From Protaetiibacter sp. SSC-01 (GTDB taxonomy: Bacteria > Actinomycetota > Actinomycetes > Actinomycetales > Microbacteriaceae): a DNA stretch of 64,000 nt. Under the pieces are notes generated by a model that saw only the letters and a list, made by a program, of their open reading frames with translations, had not been told where the DNA came from and did no database searches. The stretch's first letter is position 1, and each line of letters starts with the position of its first letter. Location: positions 992,001 through 1,056,000 of the forward strand of contig NZ_CP059987.1 of NCBI RefSeq assembly GCF_014483895.1. The letters are read 5' to 3'. Positions 47,395-60,390 of this stretch are shown piece after piece. A program made the translations under genes and the position numbers.

Positions 47395-49653
47395 ATGCGC
47401 ACTCAGACCATCGACTCGGACATCACCGTCATCGGGGGAGGGCTTGCCGGAGTCTGCGCCGCCATCAGCGCGGCCAGGCTCGGCAAGACCGTCGCCCTGA
47501 TCGGCAACCGACCGGTGCTCGGAGGCAACTCGTCCTCGGAGGTCAGGGTGTGGGTGGTCGGCGCGACCGCCCACGGCATCCAGCGGTTCGCGCGCGAGAG
47601 CGGCGTCATCGGCGAGCTCTACGTGGAGAACCAGTACCGCAACCCCGAGGGCAATCCCATCATCTGGGACGAGGTCGTCATGGACGCGGTGCGGGCCGAG
47701 CCCAACATCCGGCTGTTCCTCAACACGGATGTGCGCGAGGTCGACGCGGGCGACGTCGACGGCGAGCGCGTCGTGCGATCGGTGCGCGGCTGGACGATGG
47801 GCTCGGAGCTGTGGACCGAGTTCCGCAGCCCCTACTTCCTCGACTGCACGGGCGATGGCCTCATCGGCCACCTGGCGGGGGCCGAGTACCGGCTCGGCCG
47901 CGAGGCTCGCGACGAGTTCGGCGAGTCGTGGGCGCCCGAGGTCGCGGATGAGGAGTTCCTCGGATCGACGATCCTCTTCTACACGAAGGACCTCGGCCGA
48001 CCGGTCAAGTTCGTCGCGCCCGACTCGGCGAAGGACATCACGCAGACGCCCATCCCGACCTCGCGCATCCTGCGCAGCGGCGACTCGGGCGCCCACTACT
48101 GGTGGATCGAGTGGGGCGGGATGCTCGACATCGTCCACGACAACGAGCGCATCCGCGACGAGCTGCGCTCCGTCATCTTCGGCATCTGGGACTACATCAA
48201 GAACTCCGGCAGGTTCGAGGCCGAGACGCTCGACCTCGAGTGGGTCGGCGCGCTGCCCGGCAAGCGCGAGTACCGGCGCTTCCTCGGCGACCACGTGCTG
48301 ACGCAGAACGACATCCTCGACCAGACCGAGTTCGACGACGCCGTCGCGTTCGGTGGCTGGTCGATCGACCTGCACCCCGTCGAGGGCATGTACGCGACGG
48401 AGGCGGGCGCGCACCAGCGCTACTCCGACGGCATCTACGGCATCCCGTTCCGCAGCTACTACTCGCGCAACGTCGCGAACCTGCTCATGGCGGGGCGCGA
48501 CATCTCGGCGAGCCACGTCGCGTTCGGCTCCTCGCGCGTCATGGCGACGTGCGGCGCGGGGGGCGAGGCGGCCGGCACGGGGGCCGCCCTCGCGCTCGAC
48601 CTCGGCGTGCGCCCGCGCGAGCTCGCGGCGACGCACGCCGCCGAGCTGCGCCAGCTGCTGCTGCGGCAGGACGCGTCGGTGTTCGGCGTGCGCAACGAGG
48701 ACCCCGACGACCTCGCCTTGCGCGCCCGCGTCGAGGCCTCGAGCGTCGCGCGGTCGATCGACCCCGCCGAGTTCGCACCGGGCGGCGACGACCGCGTGCT
48801 CCCGCTCACGCGCGACGTCGGGCTGCTCGTGCCCGTCGACCCGCGTCTCGAGGCGATCCAGCTGCTCATGCGCGTGCCTGCGGATGCCGAGCTCGAGTTC
48901 TCGCTGTGGACGACCGGCAGGCCGCAGAACGCCGTGCCGATCGACGAGCGCCTGCGCACGCGTGTCGCCGTCGCCGGATCACCCGATCCCCAGTGGGTGC
49001 GCGTGCCGTTCGAGTGGAACCCCCAGCAGCCTGAGAGCGTCGTCGTCGTCGCCGAGGCACACGAGGGCGTCGAGTTGCTCTACCGCGCCGCGCAGGTGCC
49101 GGGCGTGCTGACGCTCGTGCACGCGCCGCAGGCCGACGGCGACGCCAACGTCGAGGTCGACGAGTCGGAGGCGCTTATCGCGTGGCCCGCGATCCCCATG
49201 CGCGGCCGCACGGTGCGCGCGCGGCTCGAGCCCGCGACCGAGGCCTTCGACGCCGCGAAGGCCGTCGGCGGCTACCAGCGCTACTACGGCGGGCCGCAGC
49301 TGTGGGCCTCGGCGCCCATCGCGGCCGATCGCCCCCAGGAGCTGCGGCTCGAATGGGACGAGCCCGTCGAGCTGCGTCAGCTGCGTGTCGTCTTCGACGA
49401 CGACCAGGACGTCGAACTCAACACGCTGCACCACCACCGCACCCCCGACGAGGTGTTCCCCGAGCTCGTGCGCGACTACGTGCTCGAGGTGCGTCGCGGA
49501 GGCGGCTGGATCGAGGTCGCGCGTGTCGTCGACAACCGCCGACGCCAGCGCGTGCACGATCTCGACCCCGTCGAGACGGATGCGGCCCGCATCCGGGTGC
49601 TCGCGACGAACGGGGTCGGGCAGGCCCGCGTCGTCGCGCTCAGGGCCTACTGA
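47395..49653 (+). CDS. FAD-dependent oxidoreductase with C-terminal beta-sandwich, in a glycan locus
   Basis: 752 residues. The N-terminal FAD_oxidored-type domain shows SDITVIGGGLAGVCAAISAA, VLGGNSSSEVRVWV, YFLDCTGDGLIGHLAGAEYR and, near 360, RDISASHVAFGSSRVMATCG with GGEAAGTGAAL. From about residue 455 two beta-rich parts follow; the last (LRLEWDEPVELRQLRVVFDD) looks like a galactose-binding/discoidin fold. There is no signal peptide, so it is cytoplasmic. Such proteins occur in polysaccharide utilisation loci, and oxidation of an imported sugar is plausible, but I know of no proven reaction. Confidence 0.8.
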   Translation: MRTQTIDSDITVIGGGLAGVCAAISAARLGKTVALIGNRPVLGGNSSSEVRVWVVGATAHGIQRFARESGVIGELYVENQYRNPEGNPIIWDEVVMDAVRAEPNIRLFLNTDVREVDAGDVDGERVVRSVRGWTMGSELWTEFRSPYFLDCTGDGLIGHLAGAEYRLGREARDEFGESWAPEVADEEFLGSTILFYTKDLGRPVKFVAPDSAKDITQTPIPTSRILRSGDSGAHYWWIEWGGMLDIVHDNERIRDELRSVIFGIWDYIKNSGRFEAETLDLEWVGALPGKREYRRFLGDHVLTQNDILDQTEFDDAVAFGGWSIDLHPVEGMYATEAGAHQRYSDGIYGIPFRSYYSRNVANLLMAGRDISASHVAFGSSRVMATCGAGGEAAGTGAALALDLGVRPRELAATHAAELRQLLLRQDASVFGVRNEDPDDLALRARVEASSVARSIDPAEFAPGGDDRVLPLTRDVGLLVPVDPRLEAIQLLMRVPADAELEFSLWTTGRPQNAVPIDERLRTRVAVAGSPDPQWVRVPFEWNPQQPESVVVVAEAHEGVELLYRAAQVPGVLTLVHAPQADGDANVEVDESEALIAWPAIPMRGRTVRARLEPATEAFDAAKAVGGYQRYYGGPQLWASAPIAADRPQELRLEWDEPVELRQLRVVFDDDQDVELNTLHHHRTPDEVFPELVRDYVLEVRRGGGWIEVARVVDNRRRQRVHDLDPVETDAARIRVLATNGVGQARVVALRAY

Positions 49654-49700
49654 CCGCCGGCGCCGACGCCCGATCCGAAGCATCGATCAAAGGAGATCCC

Positions 49701-52700
49701 ATGCGTGACCACCGCACGACCACCACGACCGCGCACCTCGCGCGTCGGCGCCCCCGGCGCGGGCTCGCGCTCGCGACGGCGGCCGGGCTCGTGGCGGCAC
49801 TGCTCGGCGCCGTCGTCGTCGCGCCGGCCCACGCCGCCGACGGCGTGACGGTCCGCGTCGGCGACACGGGGTTCGCGACGACGGGCACGTGGCAGGTGAG
49901 CGCGGCGACGGATCCGGATGGCGCGCCGACGCGCTACACGACGGCCCTCGACGCGCGCGCGACCTGGACGTTCGTCGCACCCGAGGGGGGCGTGTACCGC
50001 CTCGAGGCGGCGATCCCCGACGTCGCCAACTCGGATCCCGCGGCGAGCTACACCGCGGCGGGCGGATCGGGTGCACCCGTGACGAGGATCGTCGATCAGA
50101 CCGCGACGCGCGGCACGTGGGCGGTCATCGGAGCGGTCGAGCTCGCCGCGGGTCAGCAGGCCACGCTGAGCATCACGCGCGCGGCGAGCGGCACGGGCAC
50201 CAACACGCGCGCGGGCTCGGCACGCCTCGTGCCCGACACCGAGATCGAGGTGCCGCCGCCGGGCGAGACGGGCCTGCCCTACTCCGAGACATGGTCGGGC
50301 GGCACGGCCGGCTGGACCCCGCTCTCGGGCAGCCTCGCATCCTGGAGCGTCGAGGGCGGCGAGGTCGATGCCGTCACGATCGACAACCTCACGGCGAACG
50401 CGGGCAGCTACGTGCGCCCGACCGCCGCGATCGCGCTGCCCGAGACCTACCGCATCCGCACCTCGGTGCGCCTCGACGAGATCGGCTCGAACGGCACGCT
50501 CTCGCTCCTCACCGACGTGCTCGCCCCCTACAGCCACGTCGCCCAGAACCTCGCCGTGCAGTTCGGCAGCGCGGGCGTCAAGATCGCCAAGCCCAACAGC
50601 AAGCTGACGGTGTGCAGCGGAGCGTCGCCCGTCGAGCTCGGCGAGTGGTTCCAGCTCGAGCTCACGCGCGCGAACGGCATCCTCGCGGTGCGCGTCAACA
50701 GCGAGCTCGTGGCGTCGGTCGCGACGGATGCCGCGGGCGGCACGATCGCGCTCGGTGCGTATCGTGTCGACGCGCGGTTCGGCGGCATCGGCGTCGAGGA
50801 GCTCGACACCGCGCCCGCCGACCACCCCGCGACGGCCGCCGGATGCACGTGGACGCCGTCGACCGGCGCGGGAGCGGCCCAGCCCGTCATCATCAACCAG
50901 ACGGGCTACGACCTGGGCGGGCCCAAGCGCTTCACCGCCCCCCACGCGCTCGACGGCGAGACCTTCGAGGTCGTCGACGCCGCCGACGCGGTCGTCTACA
51001 GCGGCACCGTGACGAGCCAGGTGGGCGACTTCAGCGGCTTCGACCCCGCATCCACGGGTCCCTTCCGCATCCTCGTGCACGGCACCGCCGGCGAGGGCGA
51101 GTCGTACGAGTTCGGCATCGGCGCCAACTGGACGGAGCGCGTGAGCTACCACAACGCCGTCGCGTTCATGACCGACGTGCGGTGCTTCTTCGGCGAGCTC
51201 ACGGGCCGGCGCCTCGACGGCACCGACCCCGAGTGCATGCGCGGTCTCGGCTGGCGCGACTCGCACCAGATGTCGTTCGAGCTGCCCGCTCTCGTCGACC
51301 TCTACCTCGCCAACCCGAGCGCGATCGAGGCGATCCGCATGCCCGACGCGGTCTACGAGGGGCTCGAGTACCCGACGGCGGGCGACGCCCCCGAGATCGC
51401 GCGCCTCATCGCGTGGGGCGCCGAGATCTACCTGCGCGGCCAGTACGACAACACGCTCGTCAAGGAGCAGCTCGCGTCGTTCCTGTGGGCGTATCCCGAG
51501 CTCTCGGAGTGGATCCCCGAGCGGCTGTACACGGACGTGCGCGAGTACCTGTTCCCGATCTGGACGAAGCCGACGTACAGCCGCTACCAGTGGCACGACT
51601 ACACCGCGCACACCGCCGACCTCACGCAGGTCTACACGCAGCTCGGCACCGGCAAGGGCGACTTCCCCATCGGGCACTCCATCATCCCCAACCTGCGCAT
51701 GTGGCAGGTCGCCGAGCGCGAGGCGCGCCCGGATGCCGACGTCTACCGCGCGGCCGCGATCGCGCAGGCCGCGTGGATCATCGACAACGTCGACGTGGCC
51801 GATCCGCTCGTGACGAAGGGCCAGCGCCAGGCGGAGTACCACCTCATGACCTCGCTCGCGACGCTCGGCGCGATGGTGCCCGCGGGCGACCGTCCCGCCG
51901 GTCTGGGCGCCTTCGCGGAGCGTTGGGCAGACGTCGCGATCGAGCGCTCGGCCAACATGTGGGACTTCCACCGCTACAGCGACGACCGCTGGACGATCCC
52001 CTCCTTCACGGGCGGCGGCGCAGGCGAGGACCCCAACGAGTCGGGCAACCTGCTCGGCTTCCCGGCGGCGGCGCTCGCAGCCGCGACGCTCATCGGCGAC
52101 GAGGCGACGAACGCGCGTCTCGGCGAGATCGCGCAGGCGCAGATCGACAACATCTTCGGGCGCAACCCGACGGGTCGCGCAGCGCAGTACCGCATCGCGG
52201 ATCCCGAGCTCGCGTTCGAGGGGCTCGACCTCGGCTGGTTCTCCGAGTACCAGGGCGGGTACGGCCTGCTGCAGGGCGCGCACGGCGTGTTCGACGGCAG
52301 CCCGAAGAACGGCCACTATCCGTTCAACCCGGGGGTCGCGAACATCGGTCACACCGAGGGCTGGGTGACCTTCACGACGGCCTGGCTCGAGTCGCTCGCG
52401 TGGCGCGCGTACACCTCGACCGAGGTGTCGATCGACGCGTCGACGGTCGCCGCCGACGGCCGCGTCGGGGTCACCCTGCGTGCGCCGCTCAACATGGATG
52501 CCGCGGGCGGCAACACGGGCGAGGTGCTCGTGTCGGTGGACGGTGCCGAGCCCACGGCGCTGACCGTCACGCAGACGGGGGTCAACGCACTCGACTACAC
52601 CGCCATGCTCGACGTCGCATCGCTCGGGGCGACGGAGGGAGACACCGTCACGGTGTCGTACGGGCTCGGCTCGTTCACGCGCTCGGCGACGTTCACCGTG

Positions 52701-53174
52701 ACGGCCGAGGGCGAGGAGCCCGGCGGTCCCGGCGAGGAGCAGCCGCCGACCACGGTGCCCCCCATCGTCGATCCCGCCGACGCCGACGCGTCGCTCGAGC
52801 TCGACGCCGGGCACTTCCGCCTGGCCGACGGCAGGCTCATCGCCGACCTGGGCGCAGCCGCGGCGGGAAAGTGGTTCTTCGCGGTCGTGCACTCCGACCC
52901 GGTGGCGCTCGGCTGGTTCCGAGCGGATGCGACGGGTCGCGTGGTCGTGCCGGTGCCGGCGGGTCTGCCGGCCGGTGGGCACACGCTGCAGCTCTACGAC
53001 GCATCCGGCGCGCTCGTGGCATGGGGCGCTTTCACGATCGCGGCCGCGCCGGGCGACGCGGACCTCGCCGCCACGGGCGTCCCCCTCGGCGCGGCCTCCC
53101 TCGCCGTGCTGCTCGCGGGTGGCGCCATCCTCTCGGGCCTCATCCTCCGACGCCGCCGCCACCTGTCGGCCTGA
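49701..53174 (+). CDS. secreted wall-anchored GH9-like glycoside hydrolase
   Basis: 1157 residues. Signal peptide (basic RRPRRGLALATAAGL, cut after AHA near 46). Golvesin-like beta module (about 50-180), laminin-G-like module (195-375), an Ig-like CelD_N type domain starting VIINQTGYDLGGPKRF (about 395), then an (alpha/alpha)6 region: GWRDSHQMSFELPALVDLY near 515, HTEGWVTFTTAWLESLAW near 890. The latter two sit where GH9 cellulases have their Asp pair and catalytic Glu, but the match is distant. A PP-rich linker, an anchor-proximal module and LAATG (1122-1126), membrane helix and RRRR end the protein. Start ATG 49701 has AAAGGAG. Confidence 0.82.
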   Translation: MRDHRTTTTTAHLARRRPRRGLALATAAGLVAALLGAVVVAPAHAADGVTVRVGDTGFATTGTWQVSAATDPDGAPTRYTTALDARATWTFVAPEGGVYRLEAAIPDVANSDPAASYTAAGGSGAPVTRIVDQTATRGTWAVIGAVELAAGQQATLSITRAASGTGTNTRAGSARLVPDTEIEVPPPGETGLPYSETWSGGTAGWTPLSGSLASWSVEGGEVDAVTIDNLTANAGSYVRPTAAIALPETYRIRTSVRLDEIGSNGTLSLLTDVLAPYSHVAQNLAVQFGSAGVKIAKPNSKLTVCSGASPVELGEWFQLELTRANGILAVRVNSELVASVATDAAGGTIALGAYRVDARFGGIGVEELDTAPADHPATAAGCTWTPSTGAGAAQPVIINQTGYDLGGPKRFTAPHALDGETFEVVDAADAVVYSGTVTSQVGDFSGFDPASTGPFRILVHGTAGEGESYEFGIGANWTERVSYHNAVAFMTDVRCFFGELTGRRLDGTDPECMRGLGWRDSHQMSFELPALVDLYLANPSAIEAIRMPDAVYEGLEYPTAGDAPEIARLIAWGAEIYLRGQYDNTLVKEQLASFLWAYPELSEWIPERLYTDVREYLFPIWTKPTYSRYQWHDYTAHTADLTQVYTQLGTGKGDFPIGHSIIPNLRMWQVAEREARPDADVYRAAAIAQAAWIIDNVDVADPLVTKGQRQAEYHLMTSLATLGAMVPAGDRPAGLGAFAERWADVAIERSANMWDFHRYSDDRWTIPSFTGGGAGEDPNESGNLLGFPAAALAAATLIGDEATNARLGEIAQAQIDNIFGRNPTGRAAQYRIADPELAFEGLDLGWFSEYQGGYGLLQGAHGVFDGSPKNGHYPFNPGVANIGHTEGWVTFTTAWLESLAWRAYTSTEVSIDASTVAADGRVGVTLRAPLNMDAAGGNTGEVLVSVDGAEPTALTVTQTGVNALDYTAMLDVASLGATEGDTVTVSYGLGSFTRSATFTVTAEGEEPGGPGEEQPPTTVPPIVDPADADASLELDAGHFRLADGRLIADLGAAAAGKWFFAVVHSDPVALGWFRADATGRVVVPVPAGLPAGGHTLQLYDASGALVAWGAFTIAAAPGDADLAATGVPLGAASLAVLLAGGAILSGLILRRRRHLSA

Positions 53175-53195
53175 CCGCATCACGAAGGAATGCAC

Positions 53196-56100
53196 ATGAC
53201 CACGTCACGCATGACGCTCCGCCGGGGCACCGCCGCCCTCGCGGGGACAGCACTGCTCGCGACCCTCGGGCTCGCGAGCGCCGAGAGCGCGACCGCGGCG
53301 GACGCAGCGACCGTCGTCGCGACGACGCAGAGCCCCGGCTACACCGAGGTCGGCGCGTGGACGACCGCGCGCGACGCGAGCTACGGCGGCATCCAGCCGC
53401 GGTACTCCCGCACGGCGGGCGACACCGCGAGCTGGCAGCTCGAGGCGCCCGCCGCGAGCCGCTACCAGCTCGGCACGTACTTCACGGCATCCGTCGACAA
53501 CGGCACGAAGACGTCGTACAGCTGGACGACGACGGGCGGCGACTCGGGCGGACCCGTGCTCGTCGACCAGACGCGCAACGGCGGAACGTGGAACGCGCTC
53601 GGTACGGTCGACCTCGACGCGGGTGAGATCGTGACGCTCACGGTCACCGCGAGCACCGGGGTGGCCGTCACGAATCCGAGCCTCAACGCGATCACGCGCG
53701 CGGATGCCGTGCGCATCGCGCCCCTCGGCGCGGCGTGCGGCACCGTCACGGCGACCCCCGCGCCCGTCGAGGCGGCGCCCGCTGATCACGGTGCCTACAC
53801 GCTCGCGCAGACGGGCACGACCGTGCGCATCGACGCGGGCCCCTGGGCCATGACGATCGACCGGGCGGGCTTCCGCTACGGCTTCGAGCGCGGTGGCGCG
53901 AGCATCGCGCCCGCACACCCCACGACGGGTCTGCTGCTCGGCTCGGATGCGACCGAGCTGTGCGGCGCGGTATCGGCCGACGTCGCGTCGGCGGACGCCG
54001 ACGGGGTCGACTTCTCGGTGCTGTTCTCGAACGGCCGCACGGCGACCGTGCACGTCGGCGCGACCGGCACGAGCGCCGACATCGACGTCGTGCCGACGGG
54101 CGGGACGGCATCCGTCATCCGCGCGCAGCTCGCGGGCGGAATGAACCCCGCGTACGGTCTCGGCGACCTCGGCGGGTGGCGCAGCGACCTCAACGTCTAC
54201 GGCGTCAAGGATCTCGACTACTACGCGCAGCAGAGCGACGGCACGACCGAGCAGCGCTTCGTCTCGAACTTCGCGGTGTTCCCCGATCGCGGCTTCGCCG
54301 AGGTGGCGTTCGACAACGGGCACCTCGCCGTGCAGATCGACGGCTCGGCGACGCTGCTCGGCGTCACGGGTGCGCGCATGGACGGGCTGCACTACTTCTT
54401 CGGCGACATGGAGACGATCTACGCGTCCTACAAGCAGGCGCGTGAGGCCGCCGGCTACCGGGACGCGCGGCCCGACCAGACGTTCTTCGGCGTCGGCTAC
54501 GAGTCCTACGGGGCGCTCGGCTACAACACGAACCAGGCGACCATCACGCAATCGGTCACCGACTACCTCGCGAAGGGGTTCCCCATCCGCTGGGCGGTCA
54601 CGGGATCCGGGTTCTGGCCGTACGTGGGCTCGGCGCAGGGCACGACCTCGAGCTTCGGCATGTGGGGCGAGAAGTACCCCGACCCCGACGCCTACAAGCA
54701 GTTCTTCGCCGACAACGACATCGCGCTCATCCTCGGTCTGCGGCAGTCGTTCCCGGCGCTCCCGGCCGACGGCGGCACGTACGACCCCGCGAAGGACGGC
54801 CCCTTCGTGCAGGAGGCGCTCGACGCGGGCTATTTCCTCGAGGGCGACGACGGGCGTCCGCTCACCTTCTCGACGATCTCGTTCCCGAGCGGCCGGGTCT
54901 ACCTCATCGACCCCGATAACGCGGATGCCGTCGCCTGGTTCGTCGAGCACGAGCGGTTGTGGGAGGCCGACGGCTTTAAGGAGGACCACATGTTCAACGC
55001 GACCGCCAACAACGCGTTCGCGAGGAACGACCTCGTCAACGGGATCGACGCGGCGCTCGCCGACGACGGCGCCCTCATGATGGTGCGCAACAGCGCGTAC
55101 TCGGTGCCCGGCTCGATCCTGCGCATCAACGACACCGACTACAACCAGGGCGCGGGAGACCGCGACCGCACGGTCATCAACTCCCTCGCGTTCTCGGCGA
55201 GCGGTCAGGCGAACTACTACCCCGACATCGTCGGCGGGCGCATCATGGCCGACCTCGCGACGAACACCGACAAGCAGAAGTACCTCGCGCGCAACGCGAT
55301 GTACGCCGCGATGTCGCCGTCGATGTCGTTCGGCAACGAGCCGTGGGTCATGAGCGACTCCTCGCTCGTCGACGCCACGCTCAAGGCCGCTCAGTGGCAC
55401 GAGGAGTACCTGCCGTACATCTACTCCGCCGCGATCTCGTCGTACGAGACCGGCTACCCCTCGACCGCGACGCCGCTGCCGATCGCCTACCCGGGCGACG
55501 CCGCGACCTACGGCCTCGTCTCGAAGGCGGCGCGGCAGTACGAGTGGCTCATGGGCCCGTCGCTCCTCGTCGCACCGCTCTACGGCTCGGATGCGACCAC
55601 GGCGACAGCGCGTGACGTGTACCTGCCCGCGGGGCAGTGGATGGACATCGAGACGGGGGAGACCTTCACGGGACCCACGACCCTCACTGCCTACCCGCAG
55701 CCCTTCGGCAAGATCCCCGCGTTCGTCGGGCGCGACGGCGTGCTCGTGCACCACGCGGGCTCGGGCGTCGAGGCGCAGGTCTTCCCGATGGCGGCGGAGG
55801 GCGTCGAGTACACGACCGTCGGCGACGACGGGGTGACGAAGGGCAGCATCCGCATCGAGACCGCGTCGCTCTCCGATGTCGTCGGGCGCGACATCGTCGT
55901 GCGCGACGGCTCGGGCGCCGAGGTCGAGGCGACGGTCGACGCGACCACGGGGGCGCTCGAGTTCCCGATCGCGTACGGCGAGCACTACGTCGTCGAGGAC
56001 CGGGACGCGGATCCGGGCACGGATCCCGGTACCGACCCCGGCGCCGACCCGGGCTCGCAGGCTCCTGACACGCACATCGAGCCGATCGACCCCGCGGACC

Positions 56101-56498
56101 TCGACGCCGCGGCCGAGCTCGAGGCGGGACAGCTCCACCTCGTCGGTCGCGAGCTCGTCGCCGAGCTCGGGGCGTCCGCGGCGGGCGAGTGGTTCTACGC
56201 CGTCGCCCACTCGGACCCCACGCGCATCGGCTGGTTCCGCGCCGACGCATCCGGGGTCGTACGGGTGCCCGTGCCGTCGAGTCTCGCGGCGGGCGCGCAC
56301 ACGCTCTCGCTCTACGCGGCCGACGGTTCGCTCGCCGCGTGGGGGCGCTTCACGCTCGCGGCCGCCCCGGGCGACGGGCTCGCGAGCACGGGGGCCGCGG
56401 GCGTCGGCTGGCTCGCTGCGCTCGCGGCGTTCTCCTTCCTCGCGGGCGCCGGGCTGCTCGTGCGCGCCCGACGGCGCGAGGCGCGCATGCAGCGCTGA
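53196..56498 (+). CDS. secreted wall-anchored GH31-family glycosidase
   Basis: 1100 residues from ATG 53196 (GAAGGA six bases upstream; ATG 53190 is too close). Signal peptide with RRG and TAADA near 37; golvesin-like module 40-185; GH31 catalytic barrel about 330-800 with the likely nucleophile D597 (GFKEDHMF) and acid/base D655 (GAGDRDRT...PDIVGG); GH31-type beta domain ([26 protein letters not shown]). [15 protein letters not shown] linker precedes the same anchor-proximal module as in its neighbour, then LASTG (1062), helix, and a basic end. The KED nucleophile motif differs from the usual DxNE, so specificity is not predictable. Confidence 0.88.
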   Translation: MTTSRMTLRRGTAALAGTALLATLGLASAESATAADAATVVATTQSPGYTEVGAWTTARDASYGGIQPRYSRTAGDTASWQLEAPAASRYQLGTYFTASVDNGTKTSYSWTTTGGDSGGPVLVDQTRNGGTWNALGTVDLDAGEIVTLTVTASTGVAVTNPSLNAITRADAVRIAPLGAACGTVTATPAPVEAAPADHGAYTLAQTGTTVRIDAGPWAMTIDRAGFRYGFERGGASIAPAHPTTGLLLGSDATELCGAVSADVASADADGVDFSVLFSNGRTATVHVGATGTSADIDVVPTGGTASVIRAQLAGGMNPAYGLGDLGGWRSDLNVYGVKDLDYYAQQSDGTTEQRFVSNFAVFPDRGFAEVAFDNGHLAVQIDGSATLLGVTGARMDGLHYFFGDMETIYASYKQAREAAGYRDARPDQTFFGVGYESYGALGYNTNQATITQSVTDYLAKGFPIRWAVTGSGFWPYVGSAQGTTSSFGMWGEKYPDPDAYKQFFADNDIALILGLRQSFPALPADGGTYDPAKDGPFVQEALDAGYFLEGDDGRPLTFSTISFPSGRVYLIDPDNADAVAWFVEHERLWEADGFKEDHMFNATANNAFARNDLVNGIDAALADDGALMMVRNSAYSVPGSILRINDTDYNQGAGDRDRTVINSLAFSASGQANYYPDIVGGRIMADLATNTDKQKYLARNAMYAAMSPSMSFGNEPWVMSDSSLVDATLKAAQWHEEYLPYIYSAAISSYETGYPSTATPLPIAYPGDAATYGLVSKAARQYEWLMGPSLLVAPLYGSDATTATARDVYLPAGQWMDIETGETFTGPTTLTAYPQPFGKIPAFVGRDGVLVHHAGSGVEAQVFPMAAEGVEYTTVGDDGVTKGSIRIETASLSDVVGRDIVVRDGSGAEVEATVDATTGALEFPIAYGEHYVVEDRDADPGTDPGTDPGADPGSQAPDTHIEPIDPADLDAAAELEAGQLHLVGRELVAELGASAAGEWFYAVAHSDPTRIGWFRADASGVVRVPVPSSLAAGAHTLSLYAADGSLAAWGRFTLAAAPGDGLASTGAAGVGWLAALAAFSFLAGAGLLVRARRREARMQR

Positions 56499-56503
56499 GA
56501 CCA

Positions 56504-56573
56504 GCGCGCCGGTCCGATGCCGGCGCGCGGGCGGGTCGTGGGGCGTTCTTCGCGGGTCCCCCCACGACCCGCC
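56504..56573 (+). terminator. double hairpin terminator after the glycosidase operon
   Basis: Stem 1: GCGCGCCGG (56504-56512) with CCGGCGCGC (56520-56528). Stem 2: GGCGGGTCGTGGGG (56530-56543) with CCCCACGACCCGCC (56560-56573). Both perfect, one base apart. It isolates the operon from mnmA. Confidence 0.8.
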
Positions 56574-56589
56574 ACCCTTCACGCCCGCG

Positions 56590-56595
56590 TACCCT
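56590..56595 (+). promoter_or_regulatory. -10 element TACCCT of mnmA
   Basis: Seven bases separate TACCCT from GTG 56603; consistent with a leaderless transcript. Confidence 0.45.
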
Positions 56596-56602
56596 TGACC
56601 GC

Positions 56603-57721
56603 GTGAAGGTTCTCGCGGCGATGAGCGGCGGCGTCGACAGCGCCGTCGCGGCCGCGCGCGCGGTCGAGGCGGGCCACGAGGTCGTCGGCGTGCACCTCGC
56701 GCTCAGCCGGATGCCGGGCACGCTCCGCACCGGATCGCGCGGATGCTGCACGATCGAGGACTCGATGGACGCCCGCCGCGCCGCCGCGAAGCTCGGCATC
56801 CCCTTCTACGTGTGGGACTTCTCGGAGCGGTTCCGCGCCGACGTCGTCGACGACTTCGTCGCCGAGTACGCGGCCGGCCGCACCCCCAACCCGTGCATGC
56901 GCTGCAACGAGCGCATCAAGTTCGCGGCGCTGCTCGACAAGGCGCTCGCGCTCGGCTTCGACGCCGTCGTCACGGGCCACTACGCCGAGGTGCGTCAGGG
57001 GGCCGACGGCCCCGAGCTGCACCGCGCCGCCGCGTGGGCGAAGGACCAGTCGTACGTGCTCGGCGTGCTCACCGCCGAGCAGCTCGCGCACGCGTGGTTC
57101 CCGCTCGGCGCGACGCCGTCGAAGGCGGAGGTGCGCGCCGAGGCCGAGGCCCGCGGGCTCTCGGTCGCCGCGAAGCCTGACAGCCACGACATCTGCTTCA
57201 TCCCCGACGGCGACACGCGCGGCTGGCTCGCCGACCACCTCCCCAGCGAGGCCCGTGGTGCCGAGGACGGCGCCATCCTCGACCGCGAGGGCAACCGCAT
57301 CGGCACGCATCCGGGCGCCGCCGCCTTCACCGTCGGGCAGCGCAAGGGCCTCAACATCGGCTACCCGGCACCCGACGGCCGCCCGCGCTTCGTGCTCGAG
57401 GTGCGTCCCAAGACCAACGAGGTCGTCGTCGGCCCGCGCGAGGCGCTCGCCGTCTCCGAGCTCGCAGGTTCCCGCCACACCTGGGCCGGTGCCGAGCCGA
57501 CGGATGCCGCGGCCGGCTTCGCGTGCGAGGTGCAGGTGCGCGCGCACGCCGACCCCGTGCCCGCCGTGGCCCGCGTCGACGGGGGTGAGCTCGTCATCCG
57601 CGTCGACGAGCCCATCGAGGGCGTCGCGCCGGGGCAGACCGCGGTGGTGTACGTCGGCACGCGCGTCGTGGGGCAGTGCACGATCGACCGCACGGTGTCG
57701 GCCGTGCCGGTGGGTGCCTGA
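56603..57721 (+). CDS. mnmA: tRNA-specific 2-thiouridylase
   Basis: 372 residues from GTG 56603. ATP PP-loop [10 protein letters not shown]; first catalytic Cys in [14 protein letters not shown]; second in [10 protein letters not shown]; a C-terminal domain with [11 protein letters not shown]. It thiolates U34 of tRNA for Lys, Glu, Gln. Gene order mnmA-ligA-(hydrolase)-gatC-gatA is conserved in many Microbacteriaceae. Confidence 0.95.
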   Translation: MKVLAAMSGGVDSAVAAARAVEAGHEVVGVHLALSRMPGTLRTGSRGCCTIEDSMDARRAAAKLGIPFYVWDFSERFRADVVDDFVAEYAAGRTPNPCMRCNERIKFAALLDKALALGFDAVVTGHYAEVRQGADGPELHRAAAWAKDQSYVLGVLTAEQLAHAWFPLGATPSKAEVRAEAEARGLSVAAKPDSHDICFIPDGDTRGWLADHLPSEARGAEDGAILDREGNRIGTHPGAAAFTVGQRKGLNIGYPAPDGRPRFVLEVRPKTNEVVVGPREALAVSELAGSRHTWAGAEPTDAAAGFACEVQVRAHADPVPAVARVDGGELVIRVDEPIEGVAPGQTAVVYVGTRVVGQCTIDRTVSAVPVGA

Positions 57722-57731
57722 GTTCTCACGG

Positions 57732-57866
57732 GCTGGTTTCGACACGCGGCTCCGCCGCTACTCAACCAGCGAGTGATGCCGCTGGTTGAGTAGCCCGCGC
57801 AGCGGGCGTGTCGAAACCAGCCCGGCGATCAACCCTCCTCCGCGCAGCGGGCGTGTCGAAACCAGC
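57732..57866. repeat. three copies (one partial) of the dispersed repeat
   Basis: Inverted copy 57732-57771, direct copy 57780-57821 and a half copy 57841-57866 (CGCGCAGCGGGCGTGTCGAA). This is the only cluster that lies between codirectional genes (mnmA and ligA); it fills most of the 194-base gap. Confidence 0.92.
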
Positions 57867-57903
57867 CCGCGTCAACCCCCGCGCCGCCGTCGTACCCCGC
57901 CCG

Positions 57904-60249
<2,346 letters not shown>

Positions 60250-60329
60250 GAGCCCGTTTTCAGCCCGCTCTCGGCGTTGTCTAAGTAACGGTCAGGTTTC
60301 CGACCTCCGTGAGGGGTGCATGCCGACGG

Positions 60330-60335
60330 TAGAAT
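60330..60335 (+). promoter_or_regulatory. -10 element TAGAAT upstream of the DUF1023 gene
   Basis: TAGAAT lies 16 bases before GTG 60351. The start codon of the annotated frame (60391) would then have a leader of about 50 bases. No good -35. The 141-base gap after ligA holds nothing else that I can support. Confidence 0.45.
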
Positions 60336-60390
60336 GCCCCATCCGCTGCTGTGAGCTACTGGGAAGGGCAAACAGCTGTTCGAGATCGCC

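Noticed and set aside
49701-56498. Sortase gene expected near the LAxTG proteins
   Set aside because: No sortase motif (TLxTC) is seen in any frame within the locus; a housekeeping class E sortase elsewhere is likely.
49647-56582. Very long minus-strand open frames opposite the two glycosidase genes
   Set aside because: Arg/His/Asp-rich translation without domains; the plus-strand frames have signal peptides, catalytic regions and sorting signals.
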